Shown piece after piece: positions 24,307 through 35,500 of a DNA stretch of 64,000 nt. Each line of letters opens with the position of its first letter. Positions within the stretch are counted from its first letter, which is position 1. A program made the translations under genes and the position numbers. The stretch covers positions 558,001 through 622,000 of the forward strand of contig CAZIPC010000001.1 of NCBI GenBank assembly GCA_964541155.1. The letters run 5' to 3'. This DNA is from UBA4416 sp964541155. GTDB taxonomy: Bacteria; Bacteroidota; Bacteroidia; B-17B0; Aurantibacillaceae. Under the pieces are notes generated by a model. The model searched no databases. It was not told where the DNA came from and saw only the letters and a program-made list of their open reading frames with translations.

Positions 24307-26811
24307 ATGGGCACACATCATAATTCAATATTAGGTTTTAACGAGCATGATGTACTTCATGATTTAAAACATTACCTTCCTGCTCAAGCACCATTAAAAG
24401 ATTTTATTCATCATAATACACTTCATGCTTTTCAAAATTTAAAGTGGGACACTGCTATTAGAAAAGCTGAAAAAATGTTCGGATATAAAGTTTCATTATC
24501 ATTAGATGAATATAGAGAACTGTATGCTTCTAATCGCATAAAAAAAGAAAATTTAGAACGCATTATTGTTGAACGAAAAGGTTCTGAAGCATTATCAACA
24601 TGGCTAAACAACACCATTAAAAACAATTACGATACCTCCTTACAATCTAGAATTGGCAATCTTCGTTCGCATTGGAAATCTCAGTATCATATTAATTTAG
24701 ATTCCATCACACATCCAAAAATTTTTAGAATTTTATGTAGCTATTTAGATCAAGGAATTGCAATTTGGAAATTTCCGATTCACGAAAAAGGATTTTTAAC
24801 CTCCATTAGAGAAATAGAAAAAAATAGTTCTGTTAGTTTATTTAATTCAGAAAGAGCTAAAGCCCTATTTCTTAATCATCGAATAGAAATGGATGAATTA
24901 TTAGCCATTTTAGTAGGAGAGAGTACATTATACAAACAATATTTATTTGATCAACAATTTTCACATCAAGGTTGGAGTGGCATGGTATCAGCAATTGAAG
25001 ATATGCCACAAACATTACTCGATCCTAAAAAAATTTCTCTAAAAGAATTAATTATTTTAGAATGTTTATTAGAAATTGACACTCTTGATAATAAGTTTGG
25101 TGAAAACTGGGCACCATTAGCTCATAAATTAAACGAAAAGCCTATTGATTTATTTAACGATGTTGAGCAAAGTGAATTAAATGAAGTTTTATCGATATGG
25201 CAAAGTGCTTACGAATGGAGTTATTATGATAGTGTTTTAAATGGAATTCAGCAATTAAAAGAAATCCCTAAAAACGAAATTGCAAAATCTTTTCAAGCTA
25301 TGTTTTGCATGGATGATAGAGAGGGTTCTATTAGAAGACATCTAGAGAAAAATGATCCTAACTGCGAAACTTTTGGAACTCCAGGATTTTTTGGTGTAGA
25401 GTTTTATTTTAAACCAGAGCATGGCAAATTTTACAGCAAGTTGTGTCCAGCTCCAGTTACACCAAAATATCTTATTAAAGAAATAGATACCACTAATAAA
25501 AGAAAAAAAGACGCTCACTTCAAAAATCAATCGCACTCCTTAATTAGAGGGTGGTTAATATCACAAACTTTGGGATTTTGGTCGGCTGTAAAATTATTTT
25601 TTAATATTTTCAGACCAACGATGAGTCCGGCAACTGCTCACTCCTTTAACCAAATGGATAAATTTTCAAAATTAACGATTGAAAATACTAATCCAAATGA
25701 TATAGAAAATGGGCTACAAATTGGATTTACAATTGAAGAAATGACTAATCGCGTAGAAGCTCAATTAAAGAGTATTGGATTAGTAAATGATTTTGCACCA
25801 TTAGTGTATGTTATTGGTCATGGCTCTAGTAGTGTAAATAATCCTCATTATGCCGGATATGATTGTGGAGCATGTTCAGGAAGACCAGGCTCTGTGAATT
25901 CTCGAGTAATGTGCTACATGGCAAACAAACCCGAAGTAAGAACATTATTAAAAGAAAGAGGCTTAGTAATTCCTGATACAACACAATTTATTGGTGGCTT
26001 ACATGATACATCTAGAGATGATATTGATTTCTTTGATGAAAAGTCGTTATCAGAAATTAACTTTGAACAACATATTAAAAATAAATTAATATTTGAAAAA
26101 GCACTAGACGCAAATGCAAAAGAACGTTCAAGAAGATTAGTATCAATTGATACGAGTTTAAATGAAAAAGAAATACATAAAAAAATAAGAACACGAACAG
26201 TTTCTATTTTTGAGCCTCGTCCAGAATTAAATCATGCCACAAATGCTTTATGTATTGTTGGTAGAAGAAATTTAACCAAAGGGTTATTTTTAGATAGACG
26301 TTCGTTTATGAATTCATACGATTACAAAATTGATCCAGATGGTACAATTTTAACTGGAGTGATGAAACCTTTGGGACCTGTTGCTGGAGGTATCAATTTA
26401 GAATATTATTTTTCAAGAGTAGATAATCAAAAATTAGGTGCTGGAACAAAATTACCTCATAATGTTATGGGATTATTTGGAGTTGCTAATGGTATTGATG
26501 GAGATTTAAGACCCGGATTACCAAGTCAAATGATAGAAGTACATGACCCTATAAGATTATTAATTATTGTAGAGCATTTTCCAGAAATTGTTTTAAAAGT
26601 AATTAAATCTGTGGATGCAATGTATGAATGGTTTATAAATGAGTGGATAAATTTAGTAGTAATTAACCCAGAAACCAATGAGTTCTTTTTATTTAAAGAA
26701 GGAGAATTTATACCATATCAACCTACATCACAAAAAATTGAATATATAAAAGATATCACACCTGTTTTCGAAAAAACTATAGATAATATTTCTGTTTACT
26801 TAACAAATTAA
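24307..26811 (+). CDS. dabA: Inorganic carbon transporter subunit DabA (DUF2309)
   Basis: 834 residues of the DUF2309 family. DabA is a beta-carbonic-anhydrase-like protein that hydrates carbon dioxide at the inner face of the membrane, driven by its partner DabB. As I recall, the zinc site in the Halothiobacillus protein is C351, D353, H524 and C539. Here AMFCMDDREGS gives C334 and D336, and YVIGHGSSS followed by YDCGACSG gives H505 and C520, with the same spacing. The early DFIHHNTLHAF and late NVMGLFGVANGIDGDLRPGLPSQM motifs are also family features. There is no signal peptide. dabB follows after four bases. The upstream TAACTTTA at 24263-24270 is a one-mismatch -7 box. Confidence 0.93.
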   Translation: MGTHHNSILGFNEHDVLHDLKHYLPAQAPLKDFIHHNTLHAFQNLKWDTAIRKAEKMFGYKVSLSLDEYRELYASNRIKKENLERIIVERKGSEALSTWLNNTIKNNYDTSLQSRIGNLRSHWKSQYHINLDSITHPKIFRILCSYLDQGIAIWKFPIHEKGFLTSIREIEKNSSVSLFNSERAKALFLNHRIEMDELLAILVGESTLYKQYLFDQQFSHQGWSGMVSAIEDMPQTLLDPKKISLKELIILECLLEIDTLDNKFGENWAPLAHKLNEKPIDLFNDVEQSELNEVLSIWQSAYEWSYYDSVLNGIQQLKEIPKNEIAKSFQAMFCMDDREGSIRRHLEKNDPNCETFGTPGFFGVEFYFKPEHGKFYSKLCPAPVTPKYLIKEIDTTNKRKKDAHFKNQSHSLIRGWLISQTLGFWSAVKLFFNIFRPTMSPATAHSFNQMDKFSKLTIENTNPNDIENGLQIGFTIEEMTNRVEAQLKSIGLVNDFAPLVYVIGHGSSSVNNPHYAGYDCGACSGRPGSVNSRVMCYMANKPEVRTLLKERGLVIPDTTQFIGGLHDTSRDDIDFFDEKSLSEINFEQHIKNKLIFEKALDANAKERSRRLVSIDTSLNEKEIHKKIRTRTVSIFEPRPELNHATNALCIVGRRNLTKGLFLDRRSFMNSYDYKIDPDGTILTGVMKPLGPVAGGINLEYYFSRVDNQKLGAGTKLPHNVMGLFGVANGIDGDLRPGLPSQMIEVHDPIRLLIIVEHFPEIVLKVIKSVDAMYEWFINEWINLVVINPETNEFFLFKEGEFIPYQPTSQKIEYIKDITPVFEKTIDNISVYLTN

Positions 26812-26815
26812 AATT

Positions 26816-28681
26816 ATGCAAGCTCTTATTCAATATTTTATAACACTCCCACTAATAGGGTTTATAATAAGTGTACTATTACCTCGTAAAAACGAAAAAT
26901 TAATTTCAAAGTTAAGTATATATGCTGTTGGATTGCATTTAATTAGTTTTATTGGATTTTCAATTTACTGGCTATACAACAATCATCCTACAATTGATTT
27001 TAAAAACTTAGTACTATTTCAATCTGTTGGATATGAATTTTTTATTGATTTTTATTTCGACAAAATCACTTTAGTATATATGCTAGTAGGTTCGTTTTTA
27101 ACATTCCTAGTTACAATTTACTGCAGTTATTATTTACACAGAGAAGATGGCTACAAAAGATTTTTTAATACCATTATGTTTTTTTATGTTGGTTACAACA
27201 TTACCGTTTTTTCTGGAAATTTAGAAACCTTATTTATAGGCTGGGAAATCTTAGGTATATCTTCATTTTTATTAATTGCATTTTACAGAGATAGGTATTT
27301 ACCAGTAAAAAATGCATTTAAAGTATTTTCGATTTACAGATTAGGAGACGTAGGTTTAATTTTAGCTATGTGGGCTTGTCATCATTTATTTCACGAAAAT
27401 ATTACATTTTTTGAGTTAAAAAACGAACTGTTAGTTAATGAACATTTAGAACATCATACCATTATTGGCTTCTTTGTGGCATTTATGATACTAATTACTG
27501 CCGCTGCAAAATCGGCACAATTACCTTTTTCATCATGGTTACCAAGAGCAATGGAAGGACCAACACCTTCAAGTGCTATTTTTTATGGATCATTATCAGT
27601 GCATTTAGGAGTATTTTTAATGCTTAGAACATTTGAATTATGGGAACATCAAACATCTGTAAGAATATTAATTGGTTTACTAGGTTTAACTACTAGTTTT
27701 GTAGCTACAGGTATTGCAAGAGTACAATCATCTATAAAAGCTCAAATTGCTTATGCCTCAATATCTCAAATTGGTTTAATATTTATTGAGTTAGCATGTG
27801 GCTTTGAAATATTAGCATTAGTGCACTTTGCTGGAAATGCCTTTTTAAGAACCTATCAACTTCTTGTATCTCCATCTACTGTAAGTTATTTAATTAGAGA
27901 GCAGTTTTACAACTTTGTGCCTCGTCCAACTAGCATAGAAGATTCTTTCTCAAAAAAAATAAAATACACGTTTTATATTTTTAGTTTAAGAGAATTTAAT
28001 TTAGATACTTTAGTATATTGGATGTGGAGACCGTTAAAAATAATGGGACGTAGTTTAAATTTTGTAAATGCAAAAAATATTTTGTTTTATTTTATACCTG
28101 CATACGTAATAGGAATGATATTATTATTTAACGAAAAATATATTCCAACACAAATACATGAAATTATACCTACCCTCTTCTCTTTCATTGGATTTGTAAT
28201 GGTTTTAAAATCATATACTGAACGAAAAAATGTTGCATTAGCATGGGCATTAATTATTATGAATCATTTTTGGATAGCCCTAGCCATATCATTTAATGAG
28301 CATTATAAATACACTCAAACATTGTTATACTTAAGTGGTATTATTGTAATGGGTTTAATAGGATATTTTACTATTAAAAAATTAAAAGATAAAGAAGAGC
28401 ATGTTGATTTAAATACGTTTAATGGTCATTCTTATGAGCATCCAAAATATGCTTTTATGTTTTTACTGGCCTGCTTAGGTTTAACAGGATTTCCGATAAC
28501 TCCAACATTTATTGGCGAAGATATCATTTTTACACATATTCACGAAAATCAAATTTCTTTAGCATTTTTCACTGCATCAAGTTTAATTATAGACGGAATT
28601 GCCGTGATAAGAATTTATGCTAGAGTGTTTTTAGGACCACACGTTAAAACGTATCATGAAAGTGCTTTTAAATCATCTTAA
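26816..28681 (+). CDS. dabB: DabB, NuoL-like proton-conducting membrane subunit
   Basis: 621 residues, very hydrophobic, with about 14 membrane segments and the proton-channel motifs of NuoL/MrpA relatives: ETLFIGWEILGISSFLLIAFYRDR, LITAAAKSAQLPFSSWLPRAMEGPTPSSA with the conserved lysine, and SIKAQIAYASISQIG. In DAB systems this subunit couples the proton gradient to DabA. No other complex I gene is nearby, so this is not a nuo operon. The central region about 365-430, before FYFIPAYVIG, adds a soluble stretch (RPTSIEDSFSKKIKYTF). It is four bases after dabA and 11 before the next gene. Confidence 0.92.
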   Translation: MQALIQYFITLPLIGFIISVLLPRKNEKLISKLSIYAVGLHLISFIGFSIYWLYNNHPTIDFKNLVLFQSVGYEFFIDFYFDKITLVYMLVGSFLTFLVTIYCSYYLHREDGYKRFFNTIMFFYVGYNITVFSGNLETLFIGWEILGISSFLLIAFYRDRYLPVKNAFKVFSIYRLGDVGLILAMWACHHLFHENITFFELKNELLVNEHLEHHTIIGFFVAFMILITAAAKSAQLPFSSWLPRAMEGPTPSSAIFYGSLSVHLGVFLMLRTFELWEHQTSVRILIGLLGLTTSFVATGIARVQSSIKAQIAYASISQIGLIFIELACGFEILALVHFAGNAFLRTYQLLVSPSTVSYLIREQFYNFVPRPTSIEDSFSKKIKYTFYIFSLREFNLDTLVYWMWRPLKIMGRSLNFVNAKNILFYFIPAYVIGMILLFNEKYIPTQIHEIIPTLFSFIGFVMVLKSYTERKNVALAWALIIMNHFWIALAISFNEHYKYTQTLLYLSGIIVMGLIGYFTIKKLKDKEEHVDLNTFNGHSYEHPKYAFMFLLACLGLTGFPITPTFIGEDIIFTHIHENQISLAFFTASSLIIDGIAVIRIYARVFLGPHVKTYHESAFKSS

Positions 28682-28692
28682 CAACATTAGAC

Positions 28693-30036
28693 ATGACGTT
28701 TTTAAAAAAAGTTTTGCCATTATTAGTGTTGTGTAAAATTAGTTTATCTCAAGAAGACTCCTTAAAAAAGCAAAAATGGATTAGTTTACATGCACAAGAA
28801 ACTACAGTAAGTCAGTACCGCCCATCATTTAATGCAAAATATTCTGGAAACCACAGTCAATTACCTGTTAATGAATGGGCAACAACCATTACAAGTACAT
28901 TTTTTGCGGGAATAAGATTATGGAAAAATAGTGAGGTTTTTATAAATCCAGAAATAGCAGGAGGTCATGGATTATCATCTGCATTTGGGATAGCTTCTTT
29001 TAGTAATGGAGAAGCTTTTAGAGTTGGTAACCCTGATCCAACTTTTTATATAGCAAGAGCATACATTAAACAATTAATTCCGTTAACAACAACAAAAGAA
29101 TTTCAAATAGATGGTGAAAATAAAATTGAAAAATATATCCCTACATCTTATTTATCATTAACTATCGGCAAAGTATCAATTGCTGATTATTTTGACGACA
29201 ATTCTTTTTCACATAATCCTCGAACACAATTTTTAAGTTGGGGGCTAATGAGTAACGGAGCATGGGATTACCCTGCCAATACAAGAGGCTATACTCCTAG
29301 CACCATTATTGAATATATAAATAAAAAATTTGAATTTAGATATGCTATAAGTATGATGCCCAATACTGCTAATGGAAATGTAATGGACAAAAATATTAAA
29401 CACGCAAATGCTAATTCATTTGAAATAAAATATAAATATAATTTTAATCATTTACCTGGAAAAATAAGTATAATTGCATTTTATAACAAAGCATTTATGG
29501 GAAGTTATAAAGCGTTAAATATTTTAAAGACTTATGATAGTTTAAATTTAGGCTATTATAAAAATGAATATACAATTATTGCCAGCAGACAATATGGTAG
29601 AAATAAATATGGTTTTGGCATAAATTTAGAGCAAAATATAACCCATGATTTAGGTATTTTTTTAAGAGCCTCATATAACGATGGAAAAAATGAAACATGG
29701 TGTTTTACGGAGATAGACAGAGCATTTAGTATAGGATATTTACTTAAAGGAACCAAATGGAAAAGAAAAAACGATCAACTTGGAATGGCTTACTGCTTAT
29801 CTGGATTATCACAAGAACATATTAATTATTTAGCTAAAGGCGGAATGGGTTTTATATTAGGAGACGGGGAACTAAATTATAGAAATGAACATGTCATAGA
29901 AACATTTTATAGTGTATCTTTATTGAACGGGAAACTTACTCCATCAATAGCATACCAATACATTATTAACCCTGCATATAATAAAGATAGAGGGCCCATA
30001 AACATATATTCTATTAGATTACACGTTACTATTTAA
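28693..30036 (+). CDS. OprB-like carbohydrate-selective porin family protein
   Basis: 447 residues with a signal peptide ending near SLSQ and a barrel showing the OprB-type opening WISLHAQETTVSQYRPSFNAKYSG, FFAGIRLWKNSEVFINPEIAGGHGLSS, SFSNGEAFRVGNPDPTFYIARAYIKQ and a late GFILGDGELNYRNEHVIETFY with SIAYQYIINPAYNKDRGP. Family members form substrate-selective outer-membrane channels. It starts 11 bases after dabB, so it is presumably translated from the same mRNA, which is an unusual companion for a carbon pump. Substrate unknown. Confidence 0.86.
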   Translation: MTFLKKVLPLLVLCKISLSQEDSLKKQKWISLHAQETTVSQYRPSFNAKYSGNHSQLPVNEWATTITSTFFAGIRLWKNSEVFINPEIAGGHGLSSAFGIASFSNGEAFRVGNPDPTFYIARAYIKQLIPLTTTKEFQIDGENKIEKYIPTSYLSLTIGKVSIADYFDDNSFSHNPRTQFLSWGLMSNGAWDYPANTRGYTPSTIIEYINKKFEFRYAISMMPNTANGNVMDKNIKHANANSFEIKYKYNFNHLPGKISIIAFYNKAFMGSYKALNILKTYDSLNLGYYKNEYTIIASRQYGRNKYGFGINLEQNITHDLGIFLRASYNDGKNETWCFTEIDRAFSIGYLLKGTKWKRKNDQLGMAYCLSGLSQEHINYLAKGGMGFILGDGELNYRNEHVIETFYSVSLLNGKLTPSIAYQYIINPAYNKDRGPINIYSIRLHVTI

Positions 30037-30037
30037 T

Positions 30038-30745
30038 ATGAAAAAAACGTTTCTAGCAATACTATTTAGTATTAGTTTACATTCCTATTCTCAACAAAAT
30101 TTTATAAACGTTCCTTCTTCCGAAGTAACAAAAAAACATAAATTATTTTTCCAACAACAAATTAATTTTAATGAATTAATACAATCAAATTCAACAATTG
30201 ATTATGGATTAGGAAATGGCTTTGAAATTGGGGCAAATGTTTTAGGACTAAATTTTAGTACTAATCAAAATAGTTTTATTCATAACGACACATCAGACAA
30301 AGACCCTTACAATCCATTGATAATGATTAATGGATTAAAGAGTATTGAAATAAATCATAATATTGATTTTGCTTTTGGAACTCAAATGGGCTTAAACTTT
30401 AGAGACAATAAAAAAACTACAAAAGCCAATTTAATTTATGGCAATATTTTAGTTAAAAATATTTTAGTAAACAATAGTAGTATTGTAATCGGTTCGTATT
30501 ACAACTCCTCTCACTATGGAGGAAAAGGAAATAGAGTTGGAATATGGCTAGGAACAGAAATACCTGCCACTAAAAAAATTCATTTTATGGCAGAAAGTGT
30601 GTTAGGAAATAATGCATTAAGTTACACCTCTTTAGGTATTATATTATATCCTAAAAAACATATTCCACTTACTTTCGGAATTCAAATACCAAATACAAAA
30701 AATAATTCATATTCATTTGTATTTGAATTTACATTTGTGCCTTAG
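30038..30745 (+). CDS. Outer-membrane beta-barrel protein of unknown function in the dab operon
   Basis: 235 residues beginning with a signal peptide (MKKTFLAILFSISLHSYSQ) and continuing as amphipathic strands, with a last strand SYSFVFEFTFVP. FINVPSSEVTKKHKLFFQQQINFNE and GLGNGFEIGANVLGLNF are features seen in small Bacteroidota barrel proteins, but I do not recognise a named family. The ATG follows the previous stop by one base, indicating tight coupling with the OprB-like gene. Its stop abuts that of the convergent barrel gene on the other strand, with no base between. Confidence 0.75.
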   Translation: MKKTFLAILFSISLHSYSQQNFINVPSSEVTKKHKLFFQQQINFNELIQSNSTIDYGLGNGFEIGANVLGLNFSTNQNSFIHNDTSDKDPYNPLIMINGLKSIEINHNIDFAFGTQMGLNFRDNKKTTKANLIYGNILVKNILVNNSSIVIGSYYNSSHYGGKGNRVGIWLGTEIPATKKIHFMAESVLGNNALSYTSLGIILYPKKHIPLTFGIQIPNTKNNSYSFVFEFTFVP

Positions 30746-32521
30746 TTAAAACGGAATAAATGTTAATCCAGCCATTAAATTAAAACGTTGACTAGGGTTT
30801 CTTTCCCAACGATAATAACGAGTATTTGCTATATTATTAAAATTAACAAAAAATGATAGCATTTTACTATATCTATATTCTGCACCAATATTAACATCAA
30901 CTATTCCTTTTAGCAGTTTAGGCTGAATTGTGTAAACTGAATTATTATATACTGGAGACAATGCATATTGATTACCAATAACAAAAACATCTCCTTTTAA
31001 AATGATTTTACTTTTTAAATTATAGACTGTTGATAAAGTAAAATCAAAATCAGGCTTGTGATAAGGTCTAGTAAAATTTTTAGTTTTATATAAATAATAA
31101 TTTCCTTTAGCTATAAAATTTAATTTTTCTTTATATTGATATTTAATTTCTCCAGAAACATTAAACAAATTAGCATTATCATATATTACGTTATATTGAT
31201 TATTTAATGAAAATATGTTATCATAGTTTACAACAAAAAAATGCATACTGTCTACTACACTGTAAGAAGCCTTTAAATCGTAACTAGTTTTTGTACTTAA
31301 ATTACCTTTTAAACCTCCAAATACATTTATTTTAGTATTAGAATTTTTATAATTTATAGCTGATGTGATAAATGGATTTTCAGTTGACAAACTTCTGAGT
31401 GAATTTTTTTGTAAACCTCCTTTTATACCAGCATAAGGAATAATGATGCCTTCATATACATCAAACTGTGCATTTAATTGGGGATAAAAATAAAACTTAG
31501 CTGTACTTTGATTAGAGAACATATCTAAGGTAGCTGATAAACCTATATCGGCAGACCACTTTTTTCCATTAGTTTTAAAATAAGGATTTAACGTTACAAT
31601 CATATCATTAAACGTATCATTTGGAAGCTTGTGATTATAATAATCCGCATCTACAGAAACTAATAAATGTTCTTTATTAACATATGTGTTAAATAAAGCA
31701 TTTAACTTCACATTATTTTCAGCATCTTTATAAATATCTCTTAAATTATAATACCCTAAAGTAATTGTGTGATTAATTTTATTACTATCTACAAAATGGC
31801 TTTGTAATTTAACTGTAGACTGTAATAATTGATAACACTGTTTAGTAAAATCATTAGATAACTTAAATAACTTATCATCATACCCATAAAAATGAACAAC
31901 GTTTCTTTTATAATTAAGATCTCCCGACAATGTATGCTTTTTATAAAATTTCTTACCAAAAACTTCCGCTTCGTTATCACTATAACCACTGTAACCAGCA
32001 TCTTTTAATTGAGATGAAGAAGATAAATGCTTTATGTGAGCGCCATACACCAAATCTCTTGTTCTTAAACTATTAATCCAAAATTCGCCATAAGGAGTTG
32101 TGTAAGTTCCCATCCCAACCTTTAATAAAGAATAATATAACTTTGATAGCGGTTCGTTTTGCATTTTAGCTGCATCAATAGGTAGTACGTTATATTTTGC
32201 TAACATTGGTTTTGATACTATTGGATAATTAATATTTACAATCTTTTTTATAGAATCGTTAATACTAGGTAAATCATCTAATTTAACAGCATCTTTGATT
32301 GTTGGCTCAAATTCACTCGTTGCCTTTAATTCAAAATCTTTAATGCCATTTTGAGCTAATGCCGCAACAACATATCCTAATATTAAAATCAAAACAAAAA
32401 ACCATTGTAGTTTTTTTATTCGTCGTTTTTGCATTTGCTGTTCTTGCTCAAACATAAATGAATTTCCATATTTACTCGAAGAGATAATGGTTTCGCTATA
32501 ATAATTTCTAATACCCTTCAT
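30746..32521 (-). CDS. Outer-membrane beta-barrel protein, TonB-receptor-like without plug
   Basis: About 591 residues. I prefer the ATG at 32521 (MKGIRNYYSETIISSSKYGN), though a start at 32434 gives a cleaner signal peptide (MQKRRIKKLQWFFVLILIL) and one at 32545 is also open. After the hydrophobic segment and ALAQNGIKDFELK come a periplasmic stretch with ATSEFEPTIKDAVKLDDLP and many barrel strands ending RFNLMAGLTFIPF. I see no plug. This is the usual partner of the large TPR protein encoded 62 bases upstream. It probably serves surface or secretion functions, but no role is assigned. Confidence 0.75.
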   Translation of the reverse strand: MKGIRNYYSETIISSSKYGNSFMFEQEQQMQKRRIKKLQWFFVLILILGYVVAALAQNGIKDFELKATSEFEPTIKDAVKLDDLPSINDSIKKIVNINYPIVSKPMLAKYNVLPIDAAKMQNEPLSKLYYSLLKVGMGTYTTPYGEFWINSLRTRDLVYGAHIKHLSSSSQLKDAGYSGYSDNEAEVFGKKFYKKHTLSGDLNYKRNVVHFYGYDDKLFKLSNDFTKQCYQLLQSTVKLQSHFVDSNKINHTITLGYYNLRDIYKDAENNVKLNALFNTYVNKEHLLVSVDADYYNHKLPNDTFNDMIVTLNPYFKTNGKKWSADIGLSATLDMFSNQSTAKFYFYPQLNAQFDVYEGIIIPYAGIKGGLQKNSLRSLSTENPFITSAINYKNSNTKINVFGGLKGNLSTKTSYDLKASYSVVDSMHFFVVNYDNIFSLNNQYNVIYDNANLFNVSGEIKYQYKEKLNFIAKGNYYLYKTKNFTRPYHKPDFDFTLSTVYNLKSKIILKGDVFVIGNQYALSPVYNNSVYTIQPKLLKGIVDVNIGAEYRYSKMLSFFVNFNNIANTRYYRWERNPSQRFNLMAGLTFIPF

Positions 32522-32583
32522 ATTTTTATTTTCATTTAAAATCATATAAATTTTATCTGATTTAGTCGTATTAATATTTAATT

Positions 32584-35500
32584 TTAATTATTGTTTTTTA
32601 AAGAATCTAGTTTTGCTTCATACATTTGATCAAACAAATCTTTTTCTCCTTTTTGTTCTTTAAATTCAATTTTTAATTCATTTTGATTTTGCTGTACATT
32701 CAATAAGGCTTTTTTTGCTTTTAATTTTTCTAATTTCTCAACTGCCTCATCAATAAATTCTTGTTTCGGTTTTCCATCAATAACAGTTTGAAGCATTAAC
32801 TCTGCATCTGCATCTTCACCTTTGGCTATGTACGAATCAGATAATAATAATAGTCCCTTTGTATTCCAATCATCGTTAGAAAATTCATAACCTACTAACG
32901 TTGTAATTGTTTTTTCTACAGCTGTATAATCTTGTTTAGCTAACTGAATTTTTGCTTCATAATAGAGTGCTTCTGCTCCAGTTATATTTTTAGAAGTTTT
33001 ATAAATAGATTTAAATTCAAGTAATGCATCATCTAGTCGATTTAATTCAAACAAAGAAACTGCTTTATTATATTTTGCTTCGTTTAATTGTTGTGGTGTA
33101 ATTTTATCTGTATTTAATACTTTTACTGCAAATTCTAGTGCGCTATCATATTGTTTTAAATTAAATGCACATCTCATAGCTCCTATTCTGCCAATTAATT
33201 TATTAGAAGGTGTTTCAGCATATTCTTCAAGTTTAACATATACTGGCAACACTTCTTCATATTTTTTATCTTTATATAATAGATATGCTAATTTTACTAA
33301 TGCTGTTTCCGAATAAATATTACGAGATTTAGAAACTATAAATTGATAAGAAAGTATTGCTTTATCAAATTGATTTTTGCTATAAGCACATTCAGCATAA
33401 CAAAAATGCGCTTCTGTTATATATTTTCCTGATGCATATTTTGATATATAACTTTCAAATTTAGTCATTGCTAAATCATAATTTTTCTGGTTGTAATAAG
33501 CATCTTTAGCTGTTTCATAAAGTGATTCTTCTAACTCATTAATACTTAACGGATTTCCTACAGACTCAAAATACTTTTCTTTACCATCAACATCTCCTTT
33601 TGCATCAAATATTTTTTTAATTGTTTCTAATACTTCTTTTGACTCAGGACTTTTTGGATCTTTTTTTACAATTTGATCAAAATAAGCAAATGCTTTATCA
33701 TCTTCATTTTTATTGTAGTACATTAACCCTAATCCTGCTAGAGATGCATTTATATATGAAGATTGAGGAAATTTATCTAAAATATTTTGATAATACAAAA
33801 TAGCATTTTCTTTGTCTCCTAAATCTTTATTATAAGTTTCTGCAATTTCAAAAATAGCCGATGCTAAATAATTTGATTGAGGATATTTTGAAACCAATAA
33901 TTTTAAATCATTTATTTTTTCTTGATTGTTTTTCAGCAAACCACTACACAATGCTTTTTGATAAATACAATAATCAACATCTAATTGATTTAATGCTATT
34001 GCTGTTTCGTAATAGTCAGCCGCTTGAGGGTAAACATTTGTCATAAAATAACTATCAGCAGTACGAATTGTAGCATCTGCTATTTTTTTAGCATCATAAG
34101 AATTTTTAGTTAATAAAAATTTTCGGAAAGAAATGTTCGCATTTTCATAATCTTTTTTATTTTTTTGTTGAAAATAAGCATAACCAATGTTATAGTTTGA
34201 TAAATCATATTCTTTTAAACTAATCGCTCCTTCATTTAACTGAAATGCTTTCCATTTATCAATAGCTGTTATATAATCTTTTTTAACATATGAAATTTCG
34301 CCTAACCAATATTGGGATAATGCATTATATGTTTTATCAAAATTAACAGCTATTGATTTCCTAAAATACTTAACAGCACTATCTAAATCATTATTATTAA
34401 AAAATTCAACCGCTTTAAAATAAATTAATTTTTGATACGTTATCTTCAAGATAGGATCTATTGGTTGCATTTTTTCTATTGATGCTATAGCTTGAGAATA
34501 ATTTTTAGTTGTTGAATACATATTAACTAAGTAGTTATATGCTTCTGCTTTTCTTGTAGAATTTGGATATTCATTTATATATTTTTGAAATGTCTGTTCG
34601 GCATCATTATATGGAGCAAAAGAAAGTTCATAACATAATTTAGAATAACTGTATAAAGCATCTTCAGTTATTTTTGGATCAAAATTAAAGTCTGAAGCTG
34701 CAAAAAATGCATTACGCGCTTTTGTTTTATTGTTTGTCATTATATGACAATCTGCAATATGATACCAGGCATTTTGAGCCAAACTATCTTTAGCTTCGGT
34801 TGCTTTTTCAAAGTTCAAAATTGCATTTTTGTAATCTTTATTTTGATAATAACAATATCCTATTTCATAACTCCCTTGAGCATTAAAAATTCCACCAATT
34901 TGAGCCTTTTTAAAATAGGATAAGGCGCTAGGAAAATCTTTTAAATTAAAATAGGATTCTGCAATCATTCTATTTATTTCACTTTCTTTTTGAATTTTAG
35001 AAGAATCATTTAATAAGCTTGGGGCAATTTTAATAACATCTGTATATTTCTCTTGAATGAAATAAATTTGAGTAATGTAATATGGCACAACACTTCCAAA
35101 TGTTTCATTATCTGATAAACGTGAAAAACCTTGCAACGCTGTTTCGTATTTTTTTTCTTGATAAGCAATATGAGAATAATAATAATTAGCTGGGCTAGCA
35201 TATTTATTATCCACATCTTTAATTTCAAATAAATCTAATTTAGATTTTTCAAAATTTCCAACAATAAAATAACTATAACCTCTTTTAAAATACAGTTCAG
35301 CTAAATTTTCTTTACTTAAATCATAGATATCTACTTTTTCAAGATATTGAATTGTTTCCTCGTATTTCTTTTTTCTAAAGTTTGATTTACCTAAATAAAA
35401 ATAAGCCCATTTAACTTTATTGCTCTCTGGATGCTGTTCTATAAATTGTTTCATTTTCCACTCGCCATCTTTATGAAACAACTCTATACCACATACTGCT

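Noticed and set aside
26816..28681. Reading the NuoL-like gene as complex I
   Set aside because: No other nuo or mrp gene is nearby, and it follows DUF2309 by four bases, the standard DabA-DabB layout.
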